Shown: in pieces, positions 1-9,313 of the stretch
How positions within the stretch are numbered: the stretch's first letter is position 1
Layout of the letters: each line of letters starts with the position of its first letter
Source of the DNA: Alcaligenes faecalis
Lineage (GTDB): Bacteria > Pseudomonadota > Gammaproteobacteria > Burkholderiales > Burkholderiaceae_B
Length of the DNA stretch: 64,000 nt
Direction of reading: 5' to 3'
Assembly: GCF_005311025.1 (NCBI RefSeq)
Contig: NZ_CP031747.1
Coordinates: 3,757,870-3,821,869, forward strand
The notes under the pieces: model-generated
What the model was told of the DNA's origin: nothing
Seen by the model: the letters and a program-made list of their open reading frames with translations, nothing else
Database searches by the model: none
Position numbers and translations under genes: made by a program

Positions 1-87
1 ATCGCCTTTACCTTGCAACTGCTGGCCCATGGCTTGCGCTGTGCGGTCAAAGAACAGAACACTGCTGACGTCGAGGTGAGCCCATGA
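1..87 (+). CDS. TRAP transporter small permease (DctQ-type), C-terminal fragment
   Basis: An open frame runs from base 1 to a TGA at 85-87 and gives a 28-residue tail starting IAFTLQLLAHG and ending EVSP. The stop overlaps the ATG of the TRAP large permease in an ATGA arrangement, which is how DctQ-type small permeases usually abut DctM. A short hydrophobic end followed by a polar tail fits the last membrane helix of a four-TM small subunit. The 5' part, and presumably the periplasmic binding protein gene, lie outside the window. The identification rests on context and end-hydrophobicity, not on a recognisable motif. Confidence 0.7.
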   Translation: MAFTLQLLAHGLRCAVKEQNTADVEVSP

Positions 88-1403
88 ATTTATGGATCGC
101 CGGACTGATGTTCCCTGCTCTGTTCCTGCTGATTTTTCAGGGCATGCCCGTGGCTTTTGCGCTGATCCTGCCCGCCTTTCTGGCCGGTTGGTACGCCTTT
201 GGCCCCATGGTCTTTGACCAGATGTATGGTGCTTTGTACGGAGCGGCTACCAACCATATCCTGTCAGCGATTCCCATGTTTGTGCTGATGGGAGCTCTGC
301 TGGAGCGCTCAGGCATTGCAGCACGCCTGTTTCGCACCATGCAGTTATGGCTGGGCGGCCTGCCAGGCGGGCTGGCCATTGCAACCATCGCCATGGCGGC
401 GACCTTTGCCGCTGCAGCAGGCGTGGTTGGCGCGGTAGAAATCATGGTGGGGCTGATGGCCATCCCGGCCATGAAGCGCTTTCGCTACAACAACTCGCTG
501 ATCGCGGGCACGATCTGCGCCGGGGGCTCCCTGGGCACCATGATTCCTCCCTCGGTGGTCGCGGTCGTCTATGCCTCTCTGGCACAGGTTCCGGTTGGCG
601 AGCTGTTTGCTGCCATGCTCTTTCCGGGCCTGTTGATGACCACGCTCTTTGTGGCCTACATCCTGATCGCCACCACGCTCAAGCCGGAGCTGGGCCCACG
701 GGCAGATGACGAGGATATGCGCCGACCTTTGGGAGAAAAAATCAGTATCACGATGCGTGGTCTGGTTCCCATGATGCTGCTGATCATCGCTGTTCTGGGT
801 TCCTTGATGAAAGGCATCGCATCACCCACCGAGGCCGCCGCCTTGGGCGCTGCTGCCGCCGCTGTTCTGTGCATCTTCTACCGTCAGTTCAACTGGGAAG
901 TTTTCAGTGGAGCCTTGCGAATCACGGTACGCATTACGGCAATGATCATGCTGATCGTGGCGGGAGGCACCATGTTTACCGGCGCCTTCGCGGCCAATGG
1001 TGGTGCCAAGCTGGTACAGATGCTGACCAGCGACTTGGGACTGGGCAGTACAGGTACGATCATTCTGTTCCTGGGCATCGTCTTTCTGCTGGGCTTTGTA
1101 CTGGACTGGACAGCGAACGTGCTGATTTGCGTTCCGCTTTTCCTGCCCTTTATTGTGGCTACCGGGCTGGACCCCTTATGGTTTGGCGTGATGGTGATCG
1201 TTGTCATTCAGACCAGCTATCTGACACCGCCCCTGGCCTCTTCCATTTTTTACCTGCTGTCCATTGCCCCGAAAGACATGACCTACGGACAAGTTTGTCG
1301 AGGTGTAGTGCCGTTTATTCTTGCTCAATTGCTGACCTTGCTGATCGTCGCCCTGTTTCCGGCGATTGCCACCTGGCTACCCCAGCAAGTATCCGGCTTT
1401 TAA
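84..1403 (+). CDS. TRAP transporter large permease (DctM-type)
   Basis: This 439-residue, very hydrophobic protein has the length and about 12 membrane segments expected of the large subunit of a tripartite ATP-independent periplasmic transporter. It drives sodium-coupled uptake of an organic acid delivered by a periplasmic receptor. Family signatures include the glycine-rich stretch AGGSLGTMIPPSVV near residue 150 and the late TPPLASSIFYL segment near residue 385. The ATG overlaps the stop of the small permease, so the two are translationally coupled. The downstream GntR, lyase and aldehyde dehydrogenase genes suggest the substrate is a carboxylate that is cleaved or dehydrated and then oxidised in the cytoplasm. 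The sequence does not reveal which one. Confidence 0.93.
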   Translation: MNLWIAGLMFPALFLLIFQGMPVAFALILPAFLAGWYAFGPMVFDQMYGALYGAATNHILSAIPMFVLMGALLERSGIAARLFRTMQLWLGGLPGGLAIATIAMAATFAAAAGVVGAVEIMVGLMAIPAMKRFRYNNSLIAGTICAGGSLGTMIPPSVVAVVYASLAQVPVGELFAAMLFPGLLMTTLFVAYILIATTLKPELGPRADDEDMRRPLGEKISITMRGLVPMMLLIIAVLGSLMKGIASPTEAAALGAAAAAVLCIFYRQFNWEVFSGALRITVRITAMIMLIVAGGTMFTGAFAANGGAKLVQMLTSDLGLGSTGTIILFLGIVFLLGFVLDWTANVLICVPLFLPFIVATGLDPLWFGVMVIVVIQTSYLTPPLASSIFYLLSIAPKDMTYGQVCRGVVPFILAQLLTLLIVALFPAIATWLPQQVSGF

Positions 1404-1427
1404 CGCAATTTTTATATTGGAGTCTCC

Positions 1428-2078
1428 GTGAGTAGCGCCCCCACCCCCTCTTCTCGTGCCGCTGAAATCGCCTATCAAGCGATTGAGCAGTTAATTGCCA
1501 CTCTCAAACTGGAGCCTGGTCAGGCCATTGTAGAAAGTGATTTGGTGGAAATGACAGGTTTGGGACGCACCCCCTTGCGTGAAGCCCTGATGCGCATGGT
1601 GGCCTTGGGATTGATCGAGCAACAGCCCCGCCGCGGTCTGCGTGTCAGTGAAATCCGTGTGGCTGAACATCTGACTCTGATTGAAACGCGCCGTGTCCTG
1701 GAGCGCCTGATTGTGCAGGGCGCCGCCCGCTGGGCGACTCCAGCCCAGCGCAGCGCCTTGCTCGGTCACGCCCAGGCCATGGTGGATGCTGCCGACGCCA
1801 AGGATATCGACGCCTACATGCTGGCCGACCAGCATCTGGACGAAGTCATCCACCAGGCCTGTCGCAACACCTTTGCTGTGCAAGCGGTCACACCCATGAT
1901 CGTTCAGTGCCGACGGTTCTGGTACGCCTATCAATATGAAGGGGACCTGGAGGCCGGAGCCCAAGCTCATTTGACCCTGGCCGAAGGCATCCAGGATGGA
2001 AACCCCGAACAGGCCTTGCAGGGCTCCGAGACGCTGATGGCCTACCTCAGCGCCTTCACCCGCAAAGTCATTGAATAA
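1428..2078 (+). CDS. GntR family transcriptional regulator (FCD domain)
   Basis: A 216-residue regulator. The winged helix-turn-helix spans about residues 10-75 and carries the typical GRTPLREALMRM recognition segment and the wing RRGLRVSEI. The rest is an all-helical FCD ligand-binding domain, whose family usually binds an organic acid with a metal ion. The start is GTG at 1428, preceded by TTGGAG as a ribosome-binding site. It sits between the TRAP permease and the lyase gene in one transcription unit, so it most likely represses this operon until the pathway substrate or an intermediate binds. The effector is unknown. Confidence 0.92.
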   Translation: MSSAPTPSSRAAEIAYQAIEQLIATLKLEPGQAIVESDLVEMTGLGRTPLREALMRMVALGLIEQQPRRGLRVSEIRVAEHLTLIETRRVLERLIVQGAARWATPAQRSALLGHAQAMVDAADAKDIDAYMLADQHLDEVIHQACRNTFAVQAVTPMIVQCRRFWYAYQYEGDLEAGAQAHLTLAEGIQDGNPEQALQGSETLMAYLSAFTRKVIE

Positions 2079-2113
2079 ACCGATAGATCAACTATTAATA
2101 ATCTGGAGACATC

Positions 2114-3001
2114 ATGAATCTGAACGGAATCCTCGTTCCCATCGTTACCCCGTTTGACGCCAACAACCAGTTAAACGAAGCTGCGCTGGAGCGTCTGGTT
2201 GAGTGCTTTATTGAAGCCGGAGTAGGCGGTATCGTGGCTTGTGGAACCACGGGCGAATACTACGCGCTCAGTGCACAGGAGCGTCGCCGCGTGCTGGAGA
2301 TTGTTGCCAGAACTGGCCGTGGCCGCACAACACTGATTGCCGGCGTGAACTCCATGTCGCCTGCCGAAGCCATCAGCCGAATCCGTGAAGCGGAAGAGCT
2401 AGGGTATGAGGCACTGATGCTCTCTCCCACCCCTTACAGCCTGCCCGGCCAGAATGAAGTGGTGGCGTATTTCAAGGAGGTCGCCGCGGCCACTGAACTG
2501 CCCATCGTCATGTACAACTTCCCGGCACGCATTGGCATCCAGATCGAGCTTGAATCCGTTTACGAACTAGCCAAGGTCAAGAACATTGTGGGCATCAAGG
2601 AGAGCAGCGGCAACTTCAGCCGGGTGGTTGCCATGGTCAATGCCAATCTGCCCGATTTTCAGGTTGTTTGTGGTTGCGATGACCAGGCAGCCGATTTCCT
2701 GTTCTGGGGAGTGCGTAGCTGGATCAGTGGCGGGGCCAATGTGTTTCCTGCCGAGCAGGTCCAAATGCTGAAAGCCGCCGAGCAAGGAGACTGGGACACG
2801 GTACGTCGCATGATGGCCGCCATGTTGCCCGCCATTGCCGCCATGGAGTCTGGCAACTACAACCAGAAAGCCAAACTGGGCTGCGTGCGTCACGGCATTG
2901 ATGTCGGTTCGGTACGCTTGCCTCTGCTGCCAGTCGACGCGCAGGAACGAGATGACTTCCTGGCCCAGATCAACGCTTATCAAGTAGAACAGGAGGCTTG
3001 A
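2114..3001 (+). CDS. DHDPS/N-acetylneuraminate lyase family aldolase or dehydratase
   Basis: A 295-residue class I aldolase-fold TIM barrel of the DapA superfamily. Diagnostic residues are present: GTTGE at 44-48 for the carboxylate pocket, Tyr134 in MYNFP, and the Schiff-base Lys162 in GIKESSG. The start ATG follows CTGGAGA. A housekeeping role in lysine synthesis is unlikely because the gene sits in a TRAP-GntR-aldehyde dehydrogenase operon and abuts the dehydrogenase gene (stop at 3001, next start 3002). In such settings family members act on 2-keto-3-deoxy acids, 4-hydroxy-pyrroline-carboxylate or similar compounds. GTTGE argues against the KDG dehydratase subfamily. The substrate is undetermined. 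Confidence 0.85.
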   Translation: MNLNGILVPIVTPFDANNQLNEAALERLVECFIEAGVGGIVACGTTGEYYALSAQERRRVLEIVARTGRGRTTLIAGVNSMSPAEAISRIREAEELGYEALMLSPTPYSLPGQNEVVAYFKEVAAATELPIVMYNFPARIGIQIELESVYELAKVKNIVGIKESSGNFSRVVAMVNANLPDFQVVCGCDDQAADFLFWGVRSWISGGANVFPAEQVQMLKAAEQGDWDTVRRMMAAMLPAIAAMESGNYNQKAKLGCVRHGIDVGSVRLPLLPVDAQERDDFLAQINAYQVEQEA

Positions 3002-4486
3002 ATGCCCACGCAACAAGAGACTGTCTTTGAGTTGGCCCGCGCCGGAAAGCTGCACGCTTCCCATTTAATTCCTGGCTATCAAACCACGGCTTCGGCCCTG
3101 CTCGATAACGTCAGCCCTATCGACTTGGCCGTAATTGGCAAAATCGCTGCCGGCCAAGCCTCGGATGTAGAAGCGGCGGTGGCTGCCGCGCGCACAAGCT
3201 TTGAGTCCGGCGAGTGGTCTGAACTGTCTCCGGCAGAACGCAAAAAGATCATGCTCAAATGGGTAGCCTTGCTGGAGCAACACGCCGAGGAACTGGCCGC
3301 ACTCGATTGCGTGGATGCAGGCAAGCCCATCACCGAATGTCTGAATACCGACATGCCCGCCACCATCGATACCTTCAGCTGGTATGCAGAGACGGCCGAT
3401 AAATGCTTTGGTCGAATTTCCCCAACCGGCTCCGAAGCACTGGGTTTGATCACCAAGGAGCCCATTGGTGTGGTGGCGGCCGTCCTGCCCTGGAATTTCC
3501 CGGCTCAAATGTACGCCTGGAAAGTTGCCCCTGCGCTGGTGTGCGGCAATTCAGTCATTGTGAAACCGTCCGAGCTAACCAGCCTGAGCGCCTACCGCAT
3601 GACACAGCTGGCACATCAGGCAGGCGTTCCCGCAGGAGCCCTGATCTTGATCACAGGCACAGGCGAGGAAGTCGGAGAGCCTTTGGGACGCCACGGGGAC
3701 GTGGACATTGTGTCGTTTACCGGCTCCACCGAAGTGGGTCGCCTGTTTCTGAAGTATTCCGCAGAAAGCAATCTGAAGGAGGTCGTGCTGGAATGCGGCG
3801 GGAAAAGCCCCCAGGTCGTTTTTGAGGATGCCCTGCTGGACGAAGCAGTTCCGTCCATCCTGGCGGCCGCATTCTGGAACATGAGCGAAAACTGCAGCTG
3901 CGGCTCCCGCCTGATCGTACACAGCAGCCTGAAAGATACGCTACTGCAAAAACTCAAACAGGGGCTAAGCTCCTGGAAAGTAGGTCTGCCTACGGACCCG
4001 GATGTGTCTATCGGGCCGATGGTAGAACAAGCGCACTTTGAAAAAGTGGCCAGCTTTCTGCAGAACCCCGGCAAAAACGCCAAGTTGGTTCATGGGGGGC
4101 GCATTCACAGTAACCTGGGCAGTGGTTGGTATATCGAGCCCACCATCTTCGATCACATCACCCCGGAAGACCGCCTGTTCCAGGAGGAAGTGTTCGGCCC
4201 CGTTCTGGCCATCACGACCTTCGAGACAGAAGAGCAAGCCATCGCCTTGGCAAACGATACCCAATATGGCCTGGCCGCCTCCCTCTACACGCTTGATGTA
4301 CGGCGGGCGCAGCGTGTCTCGCGCAAAATCAAGGCAGGCACCGTTTCGGTAAATGGCTTTTCCGAAGGTGATATCACCGCGCCCTTTGGCGGCTTCAAAC
4401 TGTCCGGTTTTGGCGGCAAGGACAAGGGAATGGAAGCCCTGGATCAGTACCAGCAAACCAAGGCCATCTGGTATGTGAACCAGTAA
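3002..4486 (+). CDS. NAD(P)-dependent aldehyde dehydrogenase
   Basis: A 494-residue member of the ALDH superfamily, which oxidises an aldehyde to a carboxylic acid. Visible landmarks are PWNFP near residue 164, the cofactor loop FTGSTEVGR near residue 240, the general base Glu264 in LECGGKSP, and the catalytic cysteine, best assigned to Cys298 in ENCSCGSR with a second cysteine at 300. The late block EEVFGPVL is also present. The ATG starts directly after the lyase stop, so the two are coupled, and this enzyme probably oxidises the aldehyde that the lyase branch generates. The overall look is closer to the PuuC/betaine-aldehyde groups than to ketoglutarate-semialdehyde dehydrogenases, but this is a judgement by eye. 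Confidence 0.9.
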   Translation: MPTQQETVFELARAGKLHASHLIPGYQTTASALLDNVSPIDLAVIGKIAAGQASDVEAAVAAARTSFESGEWSELSPAERKKIMLKWVALLEQHAEELAALDCVDAGKPITECLNTDMPATIDTFSWYAETADKCFGRISPTGSEALGLITKEPIGVVAAVLPWNFPAQMYAWKVAPALVCGNSVIVKPSELTSLSAYRMTQLAHQAGVPAGALILITGTGEEVGEPLGRHGDVDIVSFTGSTEVGRLFLKYSAESNLKEVVLECGGKSPQVVFEDALLDEAVPSILAAAFWNMSENCSCGSRLIVHSSLKDTLLQKLKQGLSSWKVGLPTDPDVSIGPMVEQAHFEKVASFLQNPGKNAKLVHGGRIHSNLGSGWYIEPTIFDHITPEDRLFQEEVFGPVLAITTFETEEQAIALANDTQYGLAASLYTLDVRRAQRVSRKIKAGTVSVNGFSEGDITAPFGGFKLSGFGGKDKGMEALDQYQQTKAIWYVNQ

Positions 4487-4705
4487 GCCACTGCTTGCAT
4501 AGCCCCGGCATCAATAAACCGGGCGCTGCACACCGCCCCCCCTTCCAGACTCCTGGGCATACAAGCGGGGGGTGGTTCTTACCACTGAGCTGCTCCGGTT
4601 TTTTGAGCAGGTATGACATCCTGCTTCCAGCTCTTGCCCGGCAAGCTCAACATAGGGCGCTCACGGTGTAACACTAGCAATCAGCCCGCAGCAGACAGAA
4701 CGACA

Positions 4706-5707
4706 TTAGTAGAAAAAAGCCCCCCGCTCCAAAGGCACCGTCTTATCAGTACACACCCGTTTCAGCTCCTGCGCGAACAGCTTGTCTACCGGACGCTGCT
4801 GGCCGGCCACCCGCGTAAAGAGCGCAATAGGCGACAAGCCCCACTCAAAGGAGTACGGCACAATCGCCACGCCGGACACGCGCACCAGTTCTTCAGCAAT
4901 TTCGGTCGGGACCACAGACACGGCACGGGAGTGATTCACGATCAGTTCACCGATCAGCTTGGGTGAAGAGGTTTCCACACTAGGCACCGGCTCCAACAAG
5001 CCTGCCCGCAAAAACAGATTCGCCACCTGCCGCCGCATCGGGGTATTGCGCGGTCCCAGAATCCAGTCCAGATCCTGCAATTGCGCCCAATCCAACTTGC
5101 GTCGGCCCAATCGCCCCGCCAGTTCCCGGCTGGCAATCAAGCGTGGTTGCTGCGCGTACAAGGCTTCATGGCGCAGCCCTTTCATATTCAAGTCCGGAGA
5201 ACTGCGCGCCACCACTGCATCCAAAGCGTGATCACGCAGTTGTTCCAGCAGCGTTTCCGTTAGCCCTTCGGTGATGCTGACGGACACGACCTGCCCTTGA
5301 GGGCGAGTTGCCCGCAAGGCCGTGGAAACCAGCTTGCCGGACACCAGGGGAATCACCCCCAGCCGCAAATGTGCTTGCCGCCCCATGCTGTGCGCCTGCA
5401 AGTCCAGACTCAACAACTCCATGTCCTGCACCATGGCCCGAGCACGTGAAATCACGATCTGCCCTTGCGCTGTTGCCTCCATACCACGCGATGAACGCAG
5501 GAATAGCGGTGTGCCAAAGACTTGCTCCACCTCGGCCAAGGCTTGAGTGACCGCAGGCTGAGTCATCGCCATTAAATCCGCCACTTTGGTCAGCGAGCCC
5601 AAGCGGTCGATTTCGATCAGCAGAGCCAGGTGACGCAACCTGAGTCGTTGTACCAGGCGATGGGCGATATCGTTTGTTTCCAAGCCTTTACCCCTATCTA
5701 TAAGCAT
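4706..5707 (-). CDS. LysR family transcriptional regulator
   Basis: A 333-residue LTTR with its winged helix-turn-helix at about residues 27-85 (LTKVADLMAMTQPAVTQAL followed by LFLRSSRGM) and a substrate-binding domain filling the remainder. The N-terminus is about 20 residues longer than usual, so a later start is possible, although no better internal ATG appears before the HTH. It converges on the aldehyde dehydrogenase gene and is divergent from maeB. A palindrome just upstream of its start (5715-5734) is a plausible autoregulatory site. The effector and target are not evident; maeB or a distant operon are both possible. Confidence 0.88.
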   Translation of the reverse strand: MLIDRGKGLETNDIAHRLVQRLRLRHLALLIEIDRLGSLTKVADLMAMTQPAVTQALAEVEQVFGTPLFLRSSRGMEATAQGQIVISRARAMVQDMELLSLDLQAHSMGRQAHLRLGVIPLVSGKLVSTALRATRPQGQVVSVSITEGLTETLLEQLRDHALDAVVARSSPDLNMKGLRHEALYAQQPRLIASRELAGRLGRRKLDWAQLQDLDWILGPRNTPMRRQVANLFLRAGLLEPVPSVETSSPKLIGELIVNHSRAVSVVPTEIAEELVRVSGVAIVPYSFEWGLSPIALFTRVAGQQRPVDKLFAQELKRVCTDKTVPLERGAFFY

Positions 5708-5714
5708 TTACTAA

Positions 5715-5734
5715 TAGGGCAATAATAAGCCCTA
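5715..5734. promoter_or_regulatory. Palindrome upstream of LysR gene, candidate LTTR site
   Basis: TAGGGC and GCCCTA form a perfect six-base inverted repeat around an AT-rich eight-base spacer. It lies 8 bases upstream of the LysR start codon in the divergent LysR/maeB intergenic region. LysR-type regulators commonly bind such dyads with T-N11-A character. Assignment is by position and symmetry only. Confidence 0.4.
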
Positions 5735-5850
5735 ATACTGCGGACTGTTTAATTATCTACACTTGTTGAAAGCCGGCGCTGGCGCACTATTCGCCACGCC
5801 TTCCCTGGATTTCACCAAACACCTGTTTGGCGCCTGAGCAAGAGGACACG

Positions 5851-8139
5851 ATGAGTTCACCTGTAGATCGACAAGCCGCCCTGGATTACCACGAGTTCCC
5901 CATTCCCGGCAAAGTCACCATTGCCGCGACCAAACCCCTGGTCAGCCAACGTGACCTGGGCCTGGCCTATTCCCCTGGTGTTGCTGCCGCCTGCGAAGAA
6001 ATCGTGGTCGACCCGAAAAACGCCTTCCGCTACACCGGCCGGGGCAATCTGGTGGGCGTGATCTCCAACGGTACCGCTGTGCTGGGTCTGGGCAATATTG
6101 GTGCCCTGGCTTCCAAGCCCGTGATGGAAGGCAAGGCCGTTCTGTTCAAGAAATTTGCTGGCCTGGACGTGTTTGACATCGAGATCAACGAAACCGATCC
6201 CGACAAGCTGGTGGATATCATCGCCGGTCTGGAGCCCACCTTCGGTGGCATCAACCTGGAAGACATCAAGGCACCCGAGTGTTTTGAAGTTGAGCGCAAG
6301 CTGCGCGAACGCATGAACATCCCCGTCTTTCACGACGACCAGCACGGTACCGCCATTTGCGTGACGGCGGCTTTCCTGAACGGCCTGAAAGTGGTCGGCA
6401 AAGATATCAAGAAGATCAAGGTTGTGACCTCCGGTGCCGGTGCGGCCGCACTGGCTTGCCTGGACTTGATGGTGGACATGGGCCTGCCCGAAGAAAATGT
6501 CTGGGTCACCGACATTGACGGCGTGGTTTACAAAGGCCGCCCTGGTCACCAGGTTCCTGAACTGGCCCGTTTCGCCAAAGAAACCGAAGCACGCAAGCTG
6601 GCTGATGTCATCGAAAATGCTGACGTGTTCGTAGGCCTGTCCGCCGGTGGCGTACTGAAAGCTGAAATGCTGCAGAAAATGGCAGACCGTCCCTTCGTGA
6701 TGGCGCTGGCCAACCCCACCCCCGAAATTTTGCCTGAAGTGGCCAAAGCCGCTCGCGATGACGTGATCATGGCAACCGGCCGTTCGGACTTCCCGAACCA
6801 GGTCAATAACGTGCTGTGCTTCCCCTACATCTTCCGCGGTGCGCTGGATGTGGGCGCCACCACGATTACCCGTGGCATGGAAAAAGCTGCTGCCCGCGCG
6901 ATTGCGGCTCTGGCTGAAGAAGAGCAAGACGAAGCCGTGGCCGCTGCCTACGGTGGTTACGGCCTGAGCTTTGGCCCCGACTACCTGATCCCCAAGCCAT
7001 TCGACCCACGTCTGATCGTGCGCATCGCCCCCGCTGTGGCCCAGGCCGCCATGGAAGAAGGCGTGGCAACCCGCCCTATCGCTGACCTGGAAGGCTACAT
7101 CGCCAAGCTGCAACAGTTTGTCTACCACTCCGGCGCATTCATGAAGCCCGTGTTTGCCGTAGCCAAGCAATTGGTGCGCGAAGGCGGCAAGGCTCGTATC
7201 GTCTTTACCGAAGGTGAAGAAGAACGTGTGCTGCGTGCCGTGCAAGTGATTGTGGACGAGAAGCTGGCCCACCCGATTCTGGTTGGCCGCCCTGCCGTGC
7301 TGCTGTCCCGCATCAAGAAATTTGGTCTGCGCCTGCGCTTGGGCGTGGATGTGGAAGTGACCAACCCCGAGTCTGACGACCGTTTCCACCAGTACTGGAC
7401 CACGTACTGGGAAAAAATGTGCCGTCGCGGTATCAGCAAGGAAATGGCTCGCGTGGAAATGCGTCGCCGCCTGACCCTGATTGGCTCGACCATGGTGCAC
7501 CTGGGTGATGCCGACGGCATGATCTGCGGCACGATCGGTTCCTACCACAACCACCTGCGCTACATCGACGAGATGATCGGTCGCAAACCCGACTCCAGCG
7601 TGTACGCCGCCATGAACATCCTGCTGCTGGGCGAGCGCACCGTTGCCCTGACTGACACGCACGTCAACGACGACCCGAACGCACAGGAAATTGCGGAATA
7701 CACGATTGAAGCCGCCCGCATGTTGAGCACGCTGAGCCTGGAACCCAAGGTCGCCCTGCTGTCGCGCTCCAACTTCGGTTCGGACTCGGCTGCTTCCGGT
7801 CCCAAGATGCGCGAGGCCCTGAAGCTGATTCAGGAACAGGCTCCCGAACTGCAAGTGGACGGCGAAATGCACGCCGACTGCGCGCTGGACGAAGCCCTGC
7901 GCAGCCGCACCTTGCCTAACTCTTCGCTGAAAGGCTCGGCCAACCTGCTGGTCTGCCCGAACGTGGACGCTGGCAATATCAGCTACAACCTGCTGAAAAC
8001 CGCTGCTGGCAGCAACGTGGCCATCGGTCCTTTCCTGATGGGCGCCAATGCTCCTGTACACATCCTGACTTACAGCTCGACCGTACGCCGCATCATTAAT
8101 ATGACGGCCTTGACCGTGCTGCAAGCCAATCGTGGCTAG
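5851..8139 (+). CDS. maeB: NADP-dependent malic enzyme with phosphotransacetylase-like domain
   Basis: This protein decarboxylates malate to pyruvate, generating NADPH. With the chosen ATG at 5851, preceded by AGAGGA, it has 762 residues, essentially the length of E. coli MaeB. An in-frame TTG eight codons earlier is less likely. The order is malic enzyme N-terminal domain ([14 protein letters not shown] near residue 35; HDDQHGTAI near 160), an NAD-binding domain with a GAGAAA loop near residue 195, and a C-terminal domain related to phosphotransacetylase (from about 425), which in MaeB-type enzymes is regulatory and senses acetyl-CoA. It stands alone and is followed by a strong terminator. 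Confidence 0.96.
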   Translation: MSSPVDRQAALDYHEFPIPGKVTIAATKPLVSQRDLGLAYSPGVAAACEEIVVDPKNAFRYTGRGNLVGVISNGTAVLGLGNIGALASKPVMEGKAVLFKKFAGLDVFDIEINETDPDKLVDIIAGLEPTFGGINLEDIKAPECFEVERKLRERMNIPVFHDDQHGTAICVTAAFLNGLKVVGKDIKKIKVVTSGAGAAALACLDLMVDMGLPEENVWVTDIDGVVYKGRPGHQVPELARFAKETEARKLADVIENADVFVGLSAGGVLKAEMLQKMADRPFVMALANPTPEILPEVAKAARDDVIMATGRSDFPNQVNNVLCFPYIFRGALDVGATTITRGMEKAAARAIAALAEEEQDEAVAAAYGGYGLSFGPDYLIPKPFDPRLIVRIAPAVAQAAMEEGVATRPIADLEGYIAKLQQFVYHSGAFMKPVFAVAKQLVREGGKARIVFTEGEEERVLRAVQVIVDEKLAHPILVGRPAVLLSRIKKFGLRLRLGVDVEVTNPESDDRFHQYWTTYWEKMCRRGISKEMARVEMRRRLTLIGSTMVHLGDADGMICGTIGSYHNHLRYIDEMIGRKPDSSVYAAMNILLLGERTVALTDTHVNDDPNAQEIAEYTIEAARMLSTLSLEPKVALLSRSNFGSDSAASGPKMREALKLIQEQAPELQVDGEMHADCALDEALRSRTLPNSSLKGSANLLVCPNVDAGNISYNLLKTAAGSNVAIGPFLMGANAPVHILTYSSTVRRIINMTALTVLQANRG

Positions 8140-8156
8140 GCCTGAGGGCTGAAATG

Positions 8157-8186
8157 AAAAACCGGCCTGTGCAGGCCGGTTTTTTT
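8157..8186 (+). terminator. Rho-independent terminator after maeB
   Basis: ACCGGCCT and AGGCCGGT pair across a very short loop, extended by A/T pairs, and a run of seven T follows. It sits 18 bases after the maeB stop and separates it from the glycosyltransferase operon. Confidence 0.9.
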
Positions 8187-8299
8187 ATATCTACTCTCCC
8201 AATTAGACTTGGACATAAAATGCTACATTCAGCCTATTCCTTCCGTCCTTGTCTTGCATTTCTGGTTTTTACCTCCGTCACAGATCTGCCGGGAGCCAC

Positions 8300-9313
8300 A
8301 TGATCTTTTATCCTGTTTTCTTGTCATTGGTCTGTGTAGTACGCAATCAAGCAGAGCAACTTGAACCTATGCTGACCCATATCTCGGAAAAACTGTCCCC
8401 CTTGGTCAGCGACTACGAGCTCATCGTGGTTGACAATGCATCTACTGATAACAGCATCAGCACGCTTCAGGCTCTTGCCAGCGAACAAGGTTTGCCGAAC
8501 TTGCAGGTTTATGCACTAACCAAAGAAGTGGATACTGACACGGCGTCATGGGTGGGACTTGAAAACGCCCTGGGTGATTTTGTGGCTGTATTCAATCCTG
8601 TCGTTGATGACCTCGATTTCCTGCCTGAAATGTTAGCGCATGCCGTCAGTGGCTCCGATGTCGTCTTCGCCCTGAACCAGCACCCCTACCCAAGAACCTT
8701 GGCTTACCGCTTGGCCTTTACCACGTTCAACGTTCTGTACAAACGTCTTAGTGGAATCAATCTGGCAAATGAGGCGCCACCATATCGCGTGCTCAGTAAA
8801 CGAGTCGTGAACTTCATATTGCAGCACCCCCAACCTGCAATCACATACCGCCACTTGCCCGCTACCGGGGGCTTTGCCAAAACCACATTGCATTACAAAA
8901 GCGTATTAGCCGGAACCGCCAAGCCAAGACGACTGGGCCACAGCGTAGACCGAGGCATGCGCCTGCTGGTTTCAACCACCCGCGCCCCTATGCGCCTGGT
9001 TACTACACTGTCCCTGTTCGGTGCGGTGGCCAATCTGCTGTATTCCCTGTATGTCTTGTTTATTGCGTTTTACAAAGACAATATTGCCGAAGGCTGGATC
9101 AGCCTTTCGCTGCAACAATCAGGCATGTTCTTCTTAATTTCCCTGGTACTGCTTGTACTGGGCGAGTACATACTGAACATGGCCAGCCTATCCAACGAAG
9201 GACCGCTTTATCATATTGCCCAAGAGTTCACCAGCGCCCGCATAAGCCGCCGCGAAAAACTCAACATCCAGGAACAAGAATCCAGCACAGCGCGCTCAAG
9301 CGGGCAGTCGTGA
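8300..9313 (+). CDS. GT2 glycosyltransferase with two C-terminal membrane helices (GtrB/ArnC-like)
   Basis: A 337-residue family 2 glycosyltransferase when started at the ATG at 8300, which has GGGAG upstream. The GT-A domain shows YELIVVDNASTDNS at about 39-52. Two hydrophobic helices near residues 235-300 match polyprenyl-phosphate sugar transferases such as GtrB, ArnC and DPMS, which load a sugar onto undecaprenyl phosphate at the inner face of the membrane. The usual metal-binding DxD after GD is replaced by Asn99-Pro-Val101, with Asp103-Asp104 slightly later, so activity or metal use may be atypical. It is the first gene of a seven-gene operon, and its stop overlaps the next start. Confidence 0.8.
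   Translation: MIFYPVFLSLVCVVRNQAEQLEPMLTHISEKLSPLVSDYELIVVDNASTDNSISTLQALASEQGLPNLQVYALTKEVDTDTASWVGLENALGDFVAVFNPVVDDLDFLPEMLAHAVSGSDVVFALNQHPYPRTLAYRLAFTTFNVLYKRLSGINLANEAPPYRVLSKRVVNFILQHPQPAITYRHLPATGGFAKTTLHYKSVLAGTAKPRRLGHSVDRGMRLLVSTTRAPMRLVTTLSLFGAVANLLYSLYVLFIAFYKDNIAEGWISLSLQQSGMFFLISLVLLVLGEYILNMASLSNEGPLYHIAQEFTSARISRREKLNIQEQESSTARSSGQS

Noticed and set aside
4572-4610. Small inverted repeats between the aldehyde dehydrogenase and LysR genes
   Set aside because: Stems are only five or six bases and the T run lies inside a loop, so no credible terminator; I see nothing else in this 219-bp gap.
5857-8124. 755-codon minus-strand open frame opposite maeB
   Set aside because: Antisense shadow of maeB; composition is typical of reverse-complement translation.
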